A stretch of DNA of 64,000 bases from an uncultured Propionibacteriaceae bacterium (GCA_937926975.1 CALBCJ010000022.1:40835-104834); one strand, 5' to 3'; shown: positions 10,709-19,360, counted from the first letter of the stretch. Translations and numbers: made by a program. The notes: generated by a model not told the origin, from the letters alone.

Positions 10709-11140
10709 ATGAGCGACACCCACCCCGGCCTGCGGATCGGTTCGGAAGAGCGGAGCCGAGTAGCGCAGCGCCTGGTCTCCCACTTCCAGGCCGGCCAGCT
10801 GGAGCGCTCCGAGCTCGAGACCCGCCTGGGGTGGGCGGCACAGGCTCGGACCGAGGACCAGCTGCACCGGCTGACCATGGACCTGCCCGACCTGCCAGCG
10901 CCGCGCCTCCCCACGGCCACTGCTCCGGCCCCTGCGCACCCGCTGCGGATCGCCTTCGACGTACTGACCCTGTGCGTCACGACCGCCGCCTTGATCTGCC
11001 TGGCCCTGTGGCTGGCCGTAGCAGCCGCCCAGGGTGGGGGCACACTGGCGATGACCGCGGTGGCGACCTTCGGGGCGCTGGTGGTCGGCAGCGGCTCGGT
11101 CTACCTGATTCAGCGCTTTTTGACGATCAGTCGGCGCTAG
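10709..11140 (+). CDS. DUF1707 (SHOCT-like) membrane protein
   Basis: 143 residues. The N-terminal domain RIGSEERSRVAQRLVSHFQA, followed by GQLERSELETRLGWAAQART and a LTMDLPDL end, matches the actinobacterial DUF1707 domain, thought to be a small protein-interaction module. Two predicted membrane helices follow (around residues 83-105 and 113-135). The function is unknown. The gene stands alone and converges on tRNA-Ala; about 250 bp downstream of it before the tRNA contain no supported gene. Confidence 0.85.
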   Translation: MSDTHPGLRIGSEERSRVAQRLVSHFQAGQLERSELETRLGWAAQARTEDQLHRLTMDLPDLPAPRLPTATAPAPAHPLRIAFDVLTLCVTTAALICLALWLAVAAAQGGGTLAMTAVATFGALVVGSGSVYLIQRFLTISRR

Positions 11141-11343
11141 CGAGGTTCCGGTACGGTCCCCGGCGGCCGGCTGGCCCGCTCGAAGGTGAGGCCGCACACG
11201 TGGTGGCCGGTGGCGAGGCTGCCGTGGCGAGCAGACCGGGCGCCCGGTGGCTCTCCCAGGACTCTCGGCCGCCACGGGCACAGGGGCTGGGGCAGCGGTC
11301 GCCGACGCGCCTGCTCCGTACGGGTAGGCGCACTCCCGGCAGC

Positions 11344-11372
11344 AAAACTGCCCCGTCACCACGACGGGGCAG
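11344..11372 (-). terminator. Intrinsic terminator downstream of tRNA-Ala
   Basis: A perfect 10-bp stem (CTGCCCCGTC at 11348-11357 with GACGGGGCAG at 11363-11372) is followed on the minus strand by TTTTGCT. It terminates the leftward transcript that contains tRNA-Ala. Confidence 0.8.
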
Positions 11373-11387
11373 AGGCTCTCCGACCGG

Positions 11388-11460
11388 TGGAGCTAACGGG
11401 ATTCGAACCCGTGGCCTCTTCCATGCCATGGAAGCGCGCTACCAACTGCGCCATAGCCCC
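11388..11460 (-). tRNA. tRNA-Ala (anticodon GGC)
   Basis: 73 nt with complete cloverleaf on the minus strand: acceptor GGGGCTA pairs with TAGCTCC (one G-U), D-arm GCGC...GCGC, anticodon stem CTTCC/GGAAG enclosing loop ATGGCAT (anticodon GGC) and T-arm GGGTTCGAATCCC. The discriminator is A; the CCA end is not fully encoded. It lies 72 bp downstream of rsfS in the same direction and could be cotranscribed with it. Confidence 0.95.
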
Positions 11461-11532
11461 TGGTGCTCGTCTGACGACCAGCGAGTAGTGACTCTACCCG
11501 ATGATGGCCCGGTTGGGAAACTCAGCTCGGGT

Positions 11533-11928
11533 CTACATCTGGGCGGCGGCCGCCGGGTCCTCCGAAGGCTCCGGCAGCCCCAGGTCGATCAGGGGGCAGT
11601 CGCGCCACAGCCGCTCCAGCGCGTACAGGCGCCGCTCCTCCGCGTGCTGCACGTGGACCACCACGTCGCCGTAGTCGAGCAGCACCCAGCGGTTGTCCCG
11701 GTGCCCCTCTCGCCGCAGTGGCTTGACCTGCTCGGCGAGCAGGGCCTCCTCGACGGCGTCCACGACGGCACCGACCTGGCGCTCGTTCTTGGCCGTGATG
11801 ATCAAGAAGGTGTCGGCGATCGCCAGCTGGTCGGAGACGTCGAAGGCCACCTGGTCGCCGCCCCGCTTCTCGCTGGCGGCCCGGGCGGCCAGGATGGTCA
11901 GCTCCCGAGATCGTTCGGTGGCGGTCAC
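11533..11928 (-). CDS. rsfS: Ribosomal silencing factor RsfS
   Basis: Binds ribosomal protein L14 and blocks subunit joining in starvation. 131 residues, about the usual size; conserved family elements are DVSDQLAIADTFLIITAKNERQV, HRDNRWVLLDYGDVVVHVQ and the RLYALERLW end. Its start codon overlaps the nadD stop by 4 bp (11925-11928), so the two are translationally coupled, an order shared with most actinobacteria. Confidence 0.96.
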   Translation of the reverse strand: MTATERSRELTILAARAASEKRGGDQVAFDVSDQLAIADTFLIITAKNERQVGAVVDAVEEALLAEQVKPLRREGHRDNRWVLLDYGDVVVHVQHAEERRLYALERLWRDCPLIDLGLPEPSEDPAAAAQM

Positions 11929-12572
11929 TCGCTCTCCTCCCGCGGGCCGTACAGGCCGCGCTTTGCGATGAACTGGACGATTCCGTCCGGCACCAGGTAC
12001 CAGATCGGCAGGCCTTCACGCACCCGTCGGCGGCAGTCGGTCGACGAGATCGCCATCGCCGGCACCTCCAGCAGCGTCACCGCGTCCTGAGGCAGATGGG
12101 ACACTGTCTCCAGGTCCAGCGGGGAGCCCGGGCGGGAGACCCCGATGAAGTGGGCCAGGTCGAACAGGTCGTCGGCACCACGCCAGGTGAGGATCTGGCT
12201 CAGGGCGTCGGCGCCGGTGATGAAGAACAGCTCGGTGCTCGTGGAGGTTATCGCCCGCAGGTCGCGCAGGGTGTCGACCGTGTACGTGTCGCCGCCGCGC
12301 TCAATGTCGACCCGGCTGGTCGAGAACCGGGGGTTGGAGGCTGTGGCGATGACCGTCATCAGGTACCGGTCCTCGGCGTGGGAGACCTCTCGGTCGGCCT
12401 TCTGCCAGGGGCTGCCGGTCGGGACAAAGACCACCTCGTCCAGGCCGAAGCGGTACGCCACCTCCGAGGCCGCCACCAGGTGCCCGTGGTGGATGGGGTC
12501 GAAGGTCCCACCCATCACGCCGAGGCGGTGGCCCCCACTGGGGTCACGAGCCAGTCCGAGCGGCAGCGACAT
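11925..12572 (-). CDS. nadD: Nicotinate-nucleotide adenylyltransferase
   Basis: Transfers AMP from ATP to nicotinate mononucleotide in NAD biosynthesis. 215 residues with the nucleotidyltransferase motifs GVMGGTFDPIHHGHL (HxGH) near the N-terminus and ISSTDCRRRVREG (ISSTxxR) near the C-terminus, plus VPTGSPWQK and FFITGADAL. The ATG overlaps the TGA of a small upstream ORF in a TGATG arrangement, and no independent Shine-Dalgarno is evident, so nadD translation probably depends on that ORF or on an internal start at the MGGTFDP methionine. Confidence 0.96.
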   Translation of the reverse strand: MSLPLGLARDPSGGHRLGVMGGTFDPIHHGHLVAASEVAYRFGLDEVVFVPTGSPWQKADREVSHAEDRYLMTVIATASNPRFSTSRVDIERGGDTYTVDTLRDLRAITSTSTELFFITGADALSQILTWRGADDLFDLAHFIGVSRPGSPLDLETVSHLPQDAVTLLEVPAMAISSTDCRRRVREGLPIWYLVPDGIVQFIAKRGLYGPREESE

Positions 12573-12700
12573 CAGGCGCGGGAGGGGTCGCTGCCGACAC
12601 CGCGGAGCGCCAGGTGAGCGGAGGCCCCGGTCTCAGCCAGAGCAGCACCAGGGACGGCGCCCCCGACGGCGCGCTGGGCCTTCAGAAGGTGAAGCACCAT
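12572..12700 (-). CDS. Predicted 42-residue leader ORF coupled to nadD
   Basis: ATG at 12700 begins MVLHLLKAQRAVGGAVPGAA and the frame stays open for 42 codons to a TGA that shares its A with the ATG of nadD (TGATG). A TAGGAT -10 hexamer lies 7 nt upstream, placing the transcription start on the ORF's ATG. The peptide is Ala/Gly-rich with no known motif. It may be a translated leader that drives coupling into nadD-rsfS rather than a functional protein. Support is positional only; conservation is untested. Confidence 0.5.
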   Translation of the reverse strand: MVLHLLKAQRAVGGAVPGAALAETGASAHLALRGVGSDPSRA

Positions 12701-12707
12701 GGGCCCG

Positions 12708-12713
12708 ATCCTA
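12708..12713 (-). promoter_or_regulatory. -10 hexamer of the nadD-rsfS transcript
   Basis: TAGGAT on the minus strand, 7 nt before ATG 12700. It marks a probable leaderless start of the small ORF-nadD-rsfS unit in the 157-bp gap after proA. Confidence 0.5.
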
Positions 12714-12729
12714 GACGAGGTGCCCGGGG

Positions 12730-13971
12730 TCAGGCCCGGACCTGTCCCGACCCGGTCAGCACGTACTTGGTGCTGGTCATCTCGGGCAGCGCCATCGGAC
12801 CACGGGCGTGCAGCTTCTGGGTGGAGATCCCGATCTCGGCGCCGAAGCCGAGCTCGCCGCCGTCGCTGAAGCGGCTGGAGGCGTTGACCAGCACCACCGC
12901 CGCGTCGACCTCGGCGACGAAGCGCTGAGCGGCGGCCAGGTCGCCGGTGACGATGGTCTCGGAGTGACCGGTGGTGTGGGTACGGATGTGCTCGAGCGCC
13001 TCGTCCAGGCTGGCCACGACCCGGGCCGCGAGGTCCAGAGTCAGGTACTCGCCGTCATACTCCCCAGGTCCGGCAGGGACGACATCGCTGGAGGCGGCCT
13101 GGAAGGCCTCGTCGCCGTGGACGGTGACCCCGGCCTCCCGCATCGCCTCGACGAGCACCGGCAGGGCCTGGTCGGCGATCTCCTGGTGCACCAGCAGGGT
13201 CTCCACCGCGTTGCAGACACTGGGGCGCTGAGCCTTGGCGTTGACCAGGATCCGGCGGGCCATCTCCAGGTCCGCAGCGGCATCCACGTACAGGTGGCAG
13301 TTGCCGGTGCCGGTCTCGATGACCGGGACCTTCGCCTGCTCGACCACCGTCGCGATCAGCCCGGCCCCGCCCCGGGGGACGAGGACATCGACCTGCCCCC
13401 GAGCCGCCATCAGCTCGGCTGCCGACTCCCGCCCCGCCGCCAGGAGCTGGACCGCGTCGGCGGGCAGGCCGACCTGCTCCAGCCCCGCCCGCAGCGCCGC
13501 GACGACCGCCCGGTTCGAGCGCTCGGCCGAGCGTGACCCCGCCAGCAGCACCGCGTTGCCGGACTTCAGGCAGATCCCCGCCGCGTCGGCGGTGACGTTG
13601 GGGCGGGCCTCGTAGATGATCCCCACCACCCCGAACGGGACCCGGACCTGACGGACCTCGACCCCGTTGCGCAGCCGCCACCCCCGGACCACGTCACCGA
13701 CCGGGTCACTCAGCCCCGCCAGCGAGCGCAGCCCGTCGGCCACCGCCTCGAGCCGGGCCGGGGTCAGCGACAACCGGTCGATCATCCAGTCCTGGGTGCT
13801 CGAGGCCCGGGCAGCCGCCACGTCGTCGGCGTTCGCGGCCAGGACCTCGGCGCTGGCGGCCAGCAGCCGGTCGGCCATCGCGTGCAGGGCCGCGTCCTTG
13901 GTGTCCCGTACGGCCGTGGCAAGAGCCCGAGACGCGGCGCGGGCGGCGCTGGCCTGCTCGGAGAAGGTCAT
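12730..13971 (-). CDS. proA: Gamma-glutamyl phosphate reductase
   Basis: Second step of proline synthesis: NADPH-dependent reduction of glutamyl-5-phosphate to the semialdehyde. 413 residues, typical length. Aldehyde-dehydrogenase-like motifs include VPFGVVGIIYEARPNVT, GNAVLLAGSRSAERSN, VIETGTGNCHLYVD and the catalytic-Cys segment QRPSVCNAVETLLVH; the C-terminus has SSRFSDGGELGFGAEIGIST. A TAGGCT hexamer 6 nt before the ATG suggests a leaderless mRNA. It is separated from proB by a 5-kb export operon, unlike the usual closer proB-proA arrangement. Confidence 0.97.
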   Translation of the reverse strand: MTFSEQASAARAASRALATAVRDTKDAALHAMADRLLAASAEVLAANADDVAAARASSTQDWMIDRLSLTPARLEAVADGLRSLAGLSDPVGDVVRGWRLRNGVEVRQVRVPFGVVGIIYEARPNVTADAAGICLKSGNAVLLAGSRSAERSNRAVVAALRAGLEQVGLPADAVQLLAAGRESAAELMAARGQVDVLVPRGGAGLIATVVEQAKVPVIETGTGNCHLYVDAAADLEMARRILVNAKAQRPSVCNAVETLLVHQEIADQALPVLVEAMREAGVTVHGDEAFQAASSDVVPAGPGEYDGEYLTLDLAARVVASLDEALEHIRTHTTGHSETIVTGDLAAAQRFVAEVDAAVVLVNASSRFSDGGELGFGAEIGISTQKLHARGPMALPEMTSTKYVLTGSGQVRA

Positions 13972-13977
13972 GCCGGC

Positions 13978-13983
13978 AGCCTA
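13978..13983 (-). promoter_or_regulatory. -10-like hexamer of proA
   Basis: TAGGCT on the minus strand ends 6 nt before the proA ATG; predicted leaderless start. A small inverted repeat (CCTCAGCCTGAGG, 14028-14040) lies in the same divergent gap. Confidence 0.45.
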
Positions 13984-14099
13984 GCTGGCTCACCGGCGCC
14001 GGCTCGGTCGCCCAGGTGTGGGCGTCCTCAGCCTGAGGCGGGGTTTTAGGACCCTCATGCCACAATCACTGCGGGCGGGGAACCAGCGAAAGGACAGTC

Positions 14100-15227
14100 G
14101 TGGCACGAAGGAGAGCTCGGACCTGGGTGGTCGTGGCGCTGGTCGGCGTGGTGGTGCTGGCCGTGGCCGGGGCAGGGTTCTGGGCACTGACCCGCTCTGC
14201 TCCGAAACCCGTAGCCAAGACGGTCACCGTGCCCGCTGCTCGGACCATGGTCCGTCAGACCGTCACCGCCTCCGGCACGGTCGCTTCCCAGCGCCAGGCC
14301 TACCTCAGCTTCCCCGGCTCCGGGACCGTCGCCACGGTCACGGCCAAGGTCGGCGACACGGTCGCCGCCGGGCAGACCCTCGCCACTCAGGACACCACCA
14401 TGCTGGACGCCGCGGTGTCCAGCGCCCAGGCCGCGGTCGAAGCCGCCCGCGCGAGCCTGAGCTCGACCCGTGGGTCGTCGGCGACCGGCAGCCAGCTGTC
14501 CGCCGCCCGGGCCCAGCTGGCGGCAGCCGAGGCCAAGCTCACCACGGCCCGCAACGAGCGCAGCGGAGCCACGATGACGGCACCGTTCGCTGGAGTGGTG
14601 GCCCAGGTCAACGTCACGCAGGGGGCCAAGGTCGCCGGGGCGGTCTCGACCACGACCGGTATGGGTACCAGCGCCGTAGCGAGCAGCAGCCTGCAGGCCA
14701 GCGCCCAGGTCGTGGTGGTCGACGTCACCGCCTGGCAGGTCAACGCCACCGTGGGCACGGCCGATGTGCCCCAGCTGAAGCAGGGGATGGCGAGCACCGT
14801 CACCCCCACCGGGAGCAGCGCCCAGCTGCCCGGCACCCTGACCTCGGTCGGGATCGTCGGGTCCAGCACGGCCGGGCAGGCCAGCTTCCCGATCGTGGTC
14901 TCCATCACCGGGAACCCGCCGAACCTGTACATCGGCGGAACGGCTGATGTGACGATCACCCTCGGTGAGTCCGAGGTCCTGACCGTCCCCACCGCGGCGA
15001 TCCGCACCGAGAACGACCAGCCGACGGTCCGGCTGCTGCGCGACGGCACCGAGACCACGGTCCAGGTGAAGCTCGGCCGCGCCGTCGGGCAGCAGACCGA
15101 GGTCAAGGAAGGGGTCCGCGAGGGCGACCAGGTCGTCGTCCCGCCGGAGGCGGCCACCGCAGCCGCCTCGGCCAGTGCCAGCGCCTCGTCCCCCGCCGGC
15201 TCCGCAGCCAGTCGGTCGCCGCGGTGA
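14100..15227 (+). CDS. MacA/HlyD-type periplasmic adaptor subunit
   Basis: Membrane-fusion adaptor of a MacB-type ABC exporter. 375 residues from GTG 14100, with AAAGGAC about 7 nt upstream. An N-terminal membrane anchor (TWVVVALVGVVVLAVAGAGFW) is followed by a split biotinyl-lipoyl domain (TVTASGTVASQRQAYLSF ... MTAPFAGVVAQVNVTQGAKV) around a short coiled coil, a beta-barrel domain and the VREGDQVVVPPE end. It is the first gene of a four-gene operon; its stop overlaps the ATPase start by GTGA. The substrate is unknown. Confidence 0.9.
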   Translation: MARRRARTWVVVALVGVVVLAVAGAGFWALTRSAPKPVAKTVTVPAARTMVRQTVTASGTVASQRQAYLSFPGSGTVATVTAKVGDTVAAGQTLATQDTTMLDAAVSSAQAAVEAARASLSSTRGSSATGSQLSAARAQLAAAEAKLTTARNERSGATMTAPFAGVVAQVNVTQGAKVAGAVSTTTGMGTSAVASSSLQASAQVVVVDVTAWQVNATVGTADVPQLKQGMASTVTPTGSSAQLPGTLTSVGIVGSSTAGQASFPIVVSITGNPPNLYIGGTADVTITLGESEVLTVPTAAIRTENDQPTVRLLRDGTETTVQVKLGRAVGQQTEVKEGVREGDQVVVPPEAATAAASASASASSPAGSAASRSPR

Positions 15228-15913
15228 GCGGAATCGTCGAGCTCAGCGGCGTCCACAAGACGTACCGCACCGGGAGCGTCACCTTCGAGGCCCTGCGGGG
15301 CGTGTCCCTGTCGATCCCTCAGGGTGAGTACGTGGCCATCACCGGCCCCTCAGGGTCCGGCAAGTCCACCCTGATGAACATCCTGGGGTGCCTCGACGTG
15401 CCGACCTCCGGCACGTACCACCTGGGCGGGCAGGACGTCAGCCGGATGAGCGAGCGGGAGCTGGCCACGGTCCGCAACCGGCGGATCGGCTTCGTCTTCC
15501 AGCAGTTCAACCTGCTGCGGGCGATGACCGCCCAGCGCAACGTCGAGCTTCCGCTGATGTACGCCGGGGTCCGGGCCAGCGAGCGGCACCACCGGGCCCA
15601 GGAGGCCCTGGCCAGGGTGGGCCTGGCCGACCGCACCCACCACCGCCCCGGCGAGCTCTCTGGGGGCCAGCAGCAGCGGGTCTGCATTGCTCGGGCGCTG
15701 GTGACCAACCCCGACATCATCCTGGCCGACGAGCCGACCGGGAACCTTGACTCGGTCTCCACTCACGACGTGCTCCGGCTGCTGCGCGACCTGCACGACC
15801 AGGGCCGCACCATCGTGCTGATCACCCATGAGCACGATGTCGCCGAGCAGGCTCAGCGCCAGGTGCAGATCTACGACGGGCTGCTCTCGGAAGGACGGGT
15901 GGAGAGCGCATGA
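15224..15913 (+). CDS. ABC transporter ATP-binding protein, MacB/LolD type
   Basis: 229-residue ATPase that powers the associated FtsX-like permease. Walker A GPSGSGKSTLMN, Q-loop FVFQQFNLL, signature LSGGQQQRVCIAR, Walker B IILADEPTGNLD and H-loop ITHEHD are intact. It starts at GTG 15224 inside the adaptor stop codon and ends overlapping the permease start (ATGA), so all three are translationally coupled. Confidence 0.95.
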   Translation: MSGIVELSGVHKTYRTGSVTFEALRGVSLSIPQGEYVAITGPSGSGKSTLMNILGCLDVPTSGTYHLGGQDVSRMSERELATVRNRRIGFVFQQFNLLRAMTAQRNVELPLMYAGVRASERHHRAQEALARVGLADRTHHRPGELSGGQQQRVCIARALVTNPDIILADEPTGNLDSVSTHDVLRLLRDLHDQGRTIVLITHEHDVAEQAQRQVQIYDGLLSEGRVESA

Positions 15914-17142
15914 GCATCTTCGAGACGATCCGGATCGCGATCGCCGCAGTCGCCTCCCGCAAGCTCCGCAGCGCCCTGACGATGCTGGGGATCCTGATCG
16001 GCATCGCCTCGGTGATGCTGACGGTAGGACTGGGGCAGGGCGCGCAGGCCAGCCTGACGGCGGAGATCAACAAGCTCGGCTCCAACATGCTGATCGTGAC
16101 CCCCGGCAGCAACAGCGGCCTGGGGGCCGGCCGGCCCTCGACGAACCAGGCTCCGCTCACCCTGGATGACGCGGCGGTCCTGTCCGACCAGCGCGCCTGC
16201 CCCGACATCCTCCGGGTGGCCCCGGTGGCGCAGACCGCGGCGACCCTCCAGGCCGGGACCAGGTCCAGCACCACCAGCGTCCTCGGCACCTCACCGGACT
16301 GGCTGTCCGTCCGGGCCAAGACCCTGGCCCAGGGCCGGTTCTTCACTTCTGATGAGTCCCGCAGCGGCGCTCTGGTGGCGGTGCTCGGAGCCACCACGGC
16401 GCAGAACCTGTACGGGGCGGGCACCTACCCGGTGGGCCAGACCCTGACCATCAACGGCCAGACCCTGACCGTGATCGGAGTGCTGGACGCCGCGGGGCAG
16501 TCCCTGACCGGCAACGAGGACGACACGGTCGTCATCCCCTCCGGCACCTACGCCAGCCGGATGTCGTCGGCGGCCAACATGAACAACGTCGCCATGATCC
16601 TGCTTGAGGCCCGGGACCAGGCGTCGCTGTCGGCGGCCCAGCAGCAGGCGACGGCGGTGATGCTGCTGCAGCACCGCAGCACCGCAGACTCCCCGGACTT
16701 CTCGGTCTCCAGCCAGCAGGCCCTCGTGAACTCCATCGGGCAGATGACGGGCATCCTGACCGTCCTGCTCAGCGGGCTGGCGGCGATCTCGCTGGTCGTC
16801 GGGGGAATCGGGGTAATGAACATCATGCTGGTCAGCGTCACCGAGCGGATCCGGGAGATCGGGCTGCGCAAGGCGCTTGGGGCCCGGCCGGCGGTGATCA
16901 TGCAGCAGTTCCTGGTCGAGGCCGGCATCCTCGGTATCATGGGCGGACTGCTCGGGATCGCGCTCGGCATCGGCATCGGGCGGCTCATCAGCAGCCTGAC
17001 CCCCCTGCTCGATGTCGTGGTCTCCCCCACCGCGACCGCCGCGGCGCTGCTGGTGTCGCTGGTGATCGGCATGATTGCCGGGGTCTACCCGGCCTGGCGG
17101 GCCGCCCGGCTCGCTCCCATCGACGCCCTACGGAACGAGTAA
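15910..17142 (+). CDS. ABC transporter permease, MacB/FtsX type
   Basis: 410 residues, 4 membrane helices: one near the N-terminus (ALTMLGILIGIASVMLTVGL), a large extracytoplasmic MacB_PCD domain (about 50-270) and a C-terminal FtsX domain with three helices. The signature GGIGVMNIMLVSVTERIREIGLRKALGA is present. It forms the membrane part of a mechanotransmission-type exporter with the preceding ATPase and the flanking adaptors. Confidence 0.95.
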   Translation: MSIFETIRIAIAAVASRKLRSALTMLGILIGIASVMLTVGLGQGAQASLTAEINKLGSNMLIVTPGSNSGLGAGRPSTNQAPLTLDDAAVLSDQRACPDILRVAPVAQTAATLQAGTRSSTTSVLGTSPDWLSVRAKTLAQGRFFTSDESRSGALVAVLGATTAQNLYGAGTYPVGQTLTINGQTLTVIGVLDAAGQSLTGNEDDTVVIPSGTYASRMSSAANMNNVAMILLEARDQASLSAAQQQATAVMLLQHRSTADSPDFSVSSQQALVNSIGQMTGILTVLLSGLAAISLVVGGIGVMNIMLVSVTERIREIGLRKALGARPAVIMQQFLVEAGILGIMGGLLGIALGIGIGRLISSLTPLLDVVVSPTATAAALLVSLVIGMIAGVYPAWRAARLAPIDALRNE

Positions 17143-17146
17143 GACT

Positions 17147-19360
17147 ATGGCTTCTGCACGACGTGTCATCGCGGGAGGGGTCATCGCCACCGCTGCTCTC
17201 GGGACCGCGGTGGTCGGGATCCTCAGCTACCAGGCCTCCGCCGGCCAGCCCCAGCTCTCGGACCGCTACCGGCTCGTGACGGCGGGGCCGGGCACGGTGA
17301 CCACATCGTTGTCCTTGTCGGGAACGGTCCACCATGTCGACCAGGTGTCGGTGAGCTTCCCGACGGTCGGCACCGTGGTCCAGGTCCACGTCAAGCCCGG
17401 TGACCAGGTCGCCGCCGGGGCCCCTCTGGCCAGCATCGACACCACCCCGCTGCAGGAGGCGGTGCTGGAGGCCGAGGCCGGCTACCAGCAGGCCCAGCTC
17501 AAGCTGCAGATGGACCAGAAGATCTATGACGCCAAGGACGGGTCCGCCCCCGTCGGCGCAGGAGGGGGCACAGCCCTAGGCGGCACCCCTCCGGCAGGCG
17601 CGGCACCCGGGCAGCCGGGTAGCGGTTCCGGCGGGGCGCCCGCGGCCCCTGGCGGCGCCCCCGGCAGCGGAGGCCCTGGCCGCCCCGCAGGTACGGGGCC
17701 CGGCACTCCCGATGCCCAGGCCGCGGCCCGGGCAGCCGCTGCGCTGGCCGCCCTGCAGCAGACGGTGACCGCGGTCCAGGCGGAGGTCCCGGTCTTCGCC
17801 CAGGTCTGCCTGGCACCGTTGCAGACGATGACTCCCGGTCCCGCGACCCAGACCGTCACGGCGACCCAGACCGTCACCGCCACCCAGACCGTCACCGCCA
17901 CCCAGACCGTGACCGTCACTGCCTCCACTACGCCCAGCCGACCAGCATCCAGCGGGTCCCCGAGCGCCACACCCAGCGGGTCCCCGAGCGCCACCCGAAC
18001 CGCTGCCGCCCCCGCTTCCGAGCGCCCGGCTGCGACCACCGCGCCGGCACCGACCACGCCGAGCCCCACCGCATCAACCACCACCCCGGCGCCGACGACG
18101 CCACAGCCCACCGTCCCCGCACCCAGCTCCCCGGCTCCGGCCCCCACGGGCACAAGCCCGACCTTCCCCGACAGCATTGACCCGGCCTGCCGAGCCTCTG
18201 CGGAGAAGCTCAGCCAGCTGGCCACGGCGCTGCCGTCCCAGATGGCCGCGGTCCAGCAGAGCCTGGTCGCAGCCCAGGAGTCGCTGACTGCCCAGGCGGC
18301 ACTGCTTCAGGCCCAGGCGGGCATGGTGGCCCAGCAGGGTCAGGCGCTGCAGCAGCAGGCAGCCCTGCTGCGTCAGCAGGCGATGGTCCTGCAGCAGCAG
18401 GCGGCGGCGCTGCAGGCCCAGGCTGTAGCAGCCGCCCAGGCCGCGGCGCGCGGAGGTGTGCCAGCGGTGACCGAGAGCGAGCTGATCTCGGACCGGGCAG
18501 CGGTTGACCAGGCGGCGGTGGCCGTGCAGCAGGCCCGCGAGCACCTGGCCGCCTCGACCATCACCGCGCCGATGGCTGGGGTGGTGGCCTCGATCCCGTT
18601 CACCGTAGGCCAGCCAGCCAGCATCACCTCGTCCGCGGTGATCATCGGGACCGGCGCGGTTGAGGTGACCGCCCCGGTGTCGCTGCTGCAGCGTCCTCAG
18701 GTGGCTCCGGGGCAGAAGGTCACGATCTCCAGCGTGATCGGGCGTACGGACCTGACCGGCACCACGACCCGGGTCGGCCTGCTGCCGATGGTGAGTGGGC
18801 TCCCGTCGAACCAGGCCGCGGTGGCCGCTGCCAGCGCGGCAGCCGGAGCAGGCGGGGCCTCCGAGTCCGCGGGTGCCGACGCGGCCGCAGCCGCCGAGGC
18901 CGCCGGGGCCGGGGCTGCTGGGGCCGGAGCTGCCGGGGCCGGGACCAGCACGGGAGTCTCGTACCCGGTGGTGATCACGGTCGGCGCCGGCGGCGCTGAC
19001 CTTCCCGAGGGCTCCCGGGTCCAGGTCAGCATCACCACTGCGACGACCCAGGCGGACGTGATGGTGCCGGCCTCTGCCGTCACCCCGGTCAGCAGCAGCA
19101 GCGGAACGGTGGCCGTGGCCGCCGGCGACAAGGTCGAGACCCGTACCGTGACCCTGGGCGCTCGCAGCGGCTCCGACATTGAGATCCTGAGCGGGGTCAA
19201 GGCCGGCGAGCAGGTCGTGATCGCTGACCGGATGAAGCCGCTGCCGACGCTCGACCTCAGGGGTGGAGGCGAGTCCGGCTCCAGCGAGTCTGCTCGGCCG
19301 TCATCTCCGGCGGGTGGAAGTGAAGGTCCCCAGCCTTCGGCCGCCACCACCACCCGGTAG
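17147..19360 (+). CDS. Second, unusually large HlyD-type adaptor protein
   Basis: 737 residues from ATG 17147, 4 nt after the permease stop. A membrane anchor is followed by lipoyl half-motif TVGTVVQVHVKPGDQVAAG, then about 130 Gly/Pro-rich residues, a four-fold TVTATQ repeat (about 234-258), a Pro/Thr/Ser region, a Gln/Ala coiled coil (repeated LLQAQAGMVAQQ and QQQAALLRQQ units, about 355-450), the second lipoyl half (STITAPMAGVVASIPFTVGQ), a barrel domain and an Ala/Gly insert. Cys221 and Cys348 flank the low-complexity insert and could form a disulfide. Ordinary adaptors are 350-450 residues. Confidence 0.85.
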   Translation: MASARRVIAGGVIATAALGTAVVGILSYQASAGQPQLSDRYRLVTAGPGTVTTSLSLSGTVHHVDQVSVSFPTVGTVVQVHVKPGDQVAAGAPLASIDTTPLQEAVLEAEAGYQQAQLKLQMDQKIYDAKDGSAPVGAGGGTALGGTPPAGAAPGQPGSGSGGAPAAPGGAPGSGGPGRPAGTGPGTPDAQAAARAAAALAALQQTVTAVQAEVPVFAQVCLAPLQTMTPGPATQTVTATQTVTATQTVTATQTVTVTASTTPSRPASSGSPSATPSGSPSATRTAAAPASERPAATTAPAPTTPSPTASTTTPAPTTPQPTVPAPSSPAPAPTGTSPTFPDSIDPACRASAEKLSQLATALPSQMAAVQQSLVAAQESLTAQAALLQAQAGMVAQQGQALQQQAALLRQQAMVLQQQAAALQAQAVAAAQAAARGGVPAVTESELISDRAAVDQAAVAVQQAREHLAASTITAPMAGVVASIPFTVGQPASITSSAVIIGTGAVEVTAPVSLLQRPQVAPGQKVTISSVIGRTDLTGTTTRVGLLPMVSGLPSNQAAVAAASAAAGAGGASESAGADAAAAAEAAGAGAAGAGAAGAGTSTGVSYPVVITVGAGGADLPEGSRVQVSITTATTQADVMVPASAVTPVSSSSGTVAVAAGDKVETRTVTLGARSGSDIEILSGVKAGEQVVIADRMKPLPTLDLRGGGESGSSESARPSSPAGGSEGPQPSAATTTR
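17849..17920 (+). repeat. Four-unit 18-bp tandem repeat in adaptor gene
   Basis: Consensus CAGACCGTCACCGCCACC repeated at 17849, 17867, 17885 and, diverged, 17903. Each unit encodes QTVTAT. The array lies in the linker of the second adaptor and is a candidate for length variation between strains. Confidence 0.85.

Noticed and set aside
14028..14040. CCTCAGCCTGAGG followed by GGGGTTTT
   Set aside because: Looks like a small forward terminator, but no forward gene ends here; it is in a divergent promoter region.
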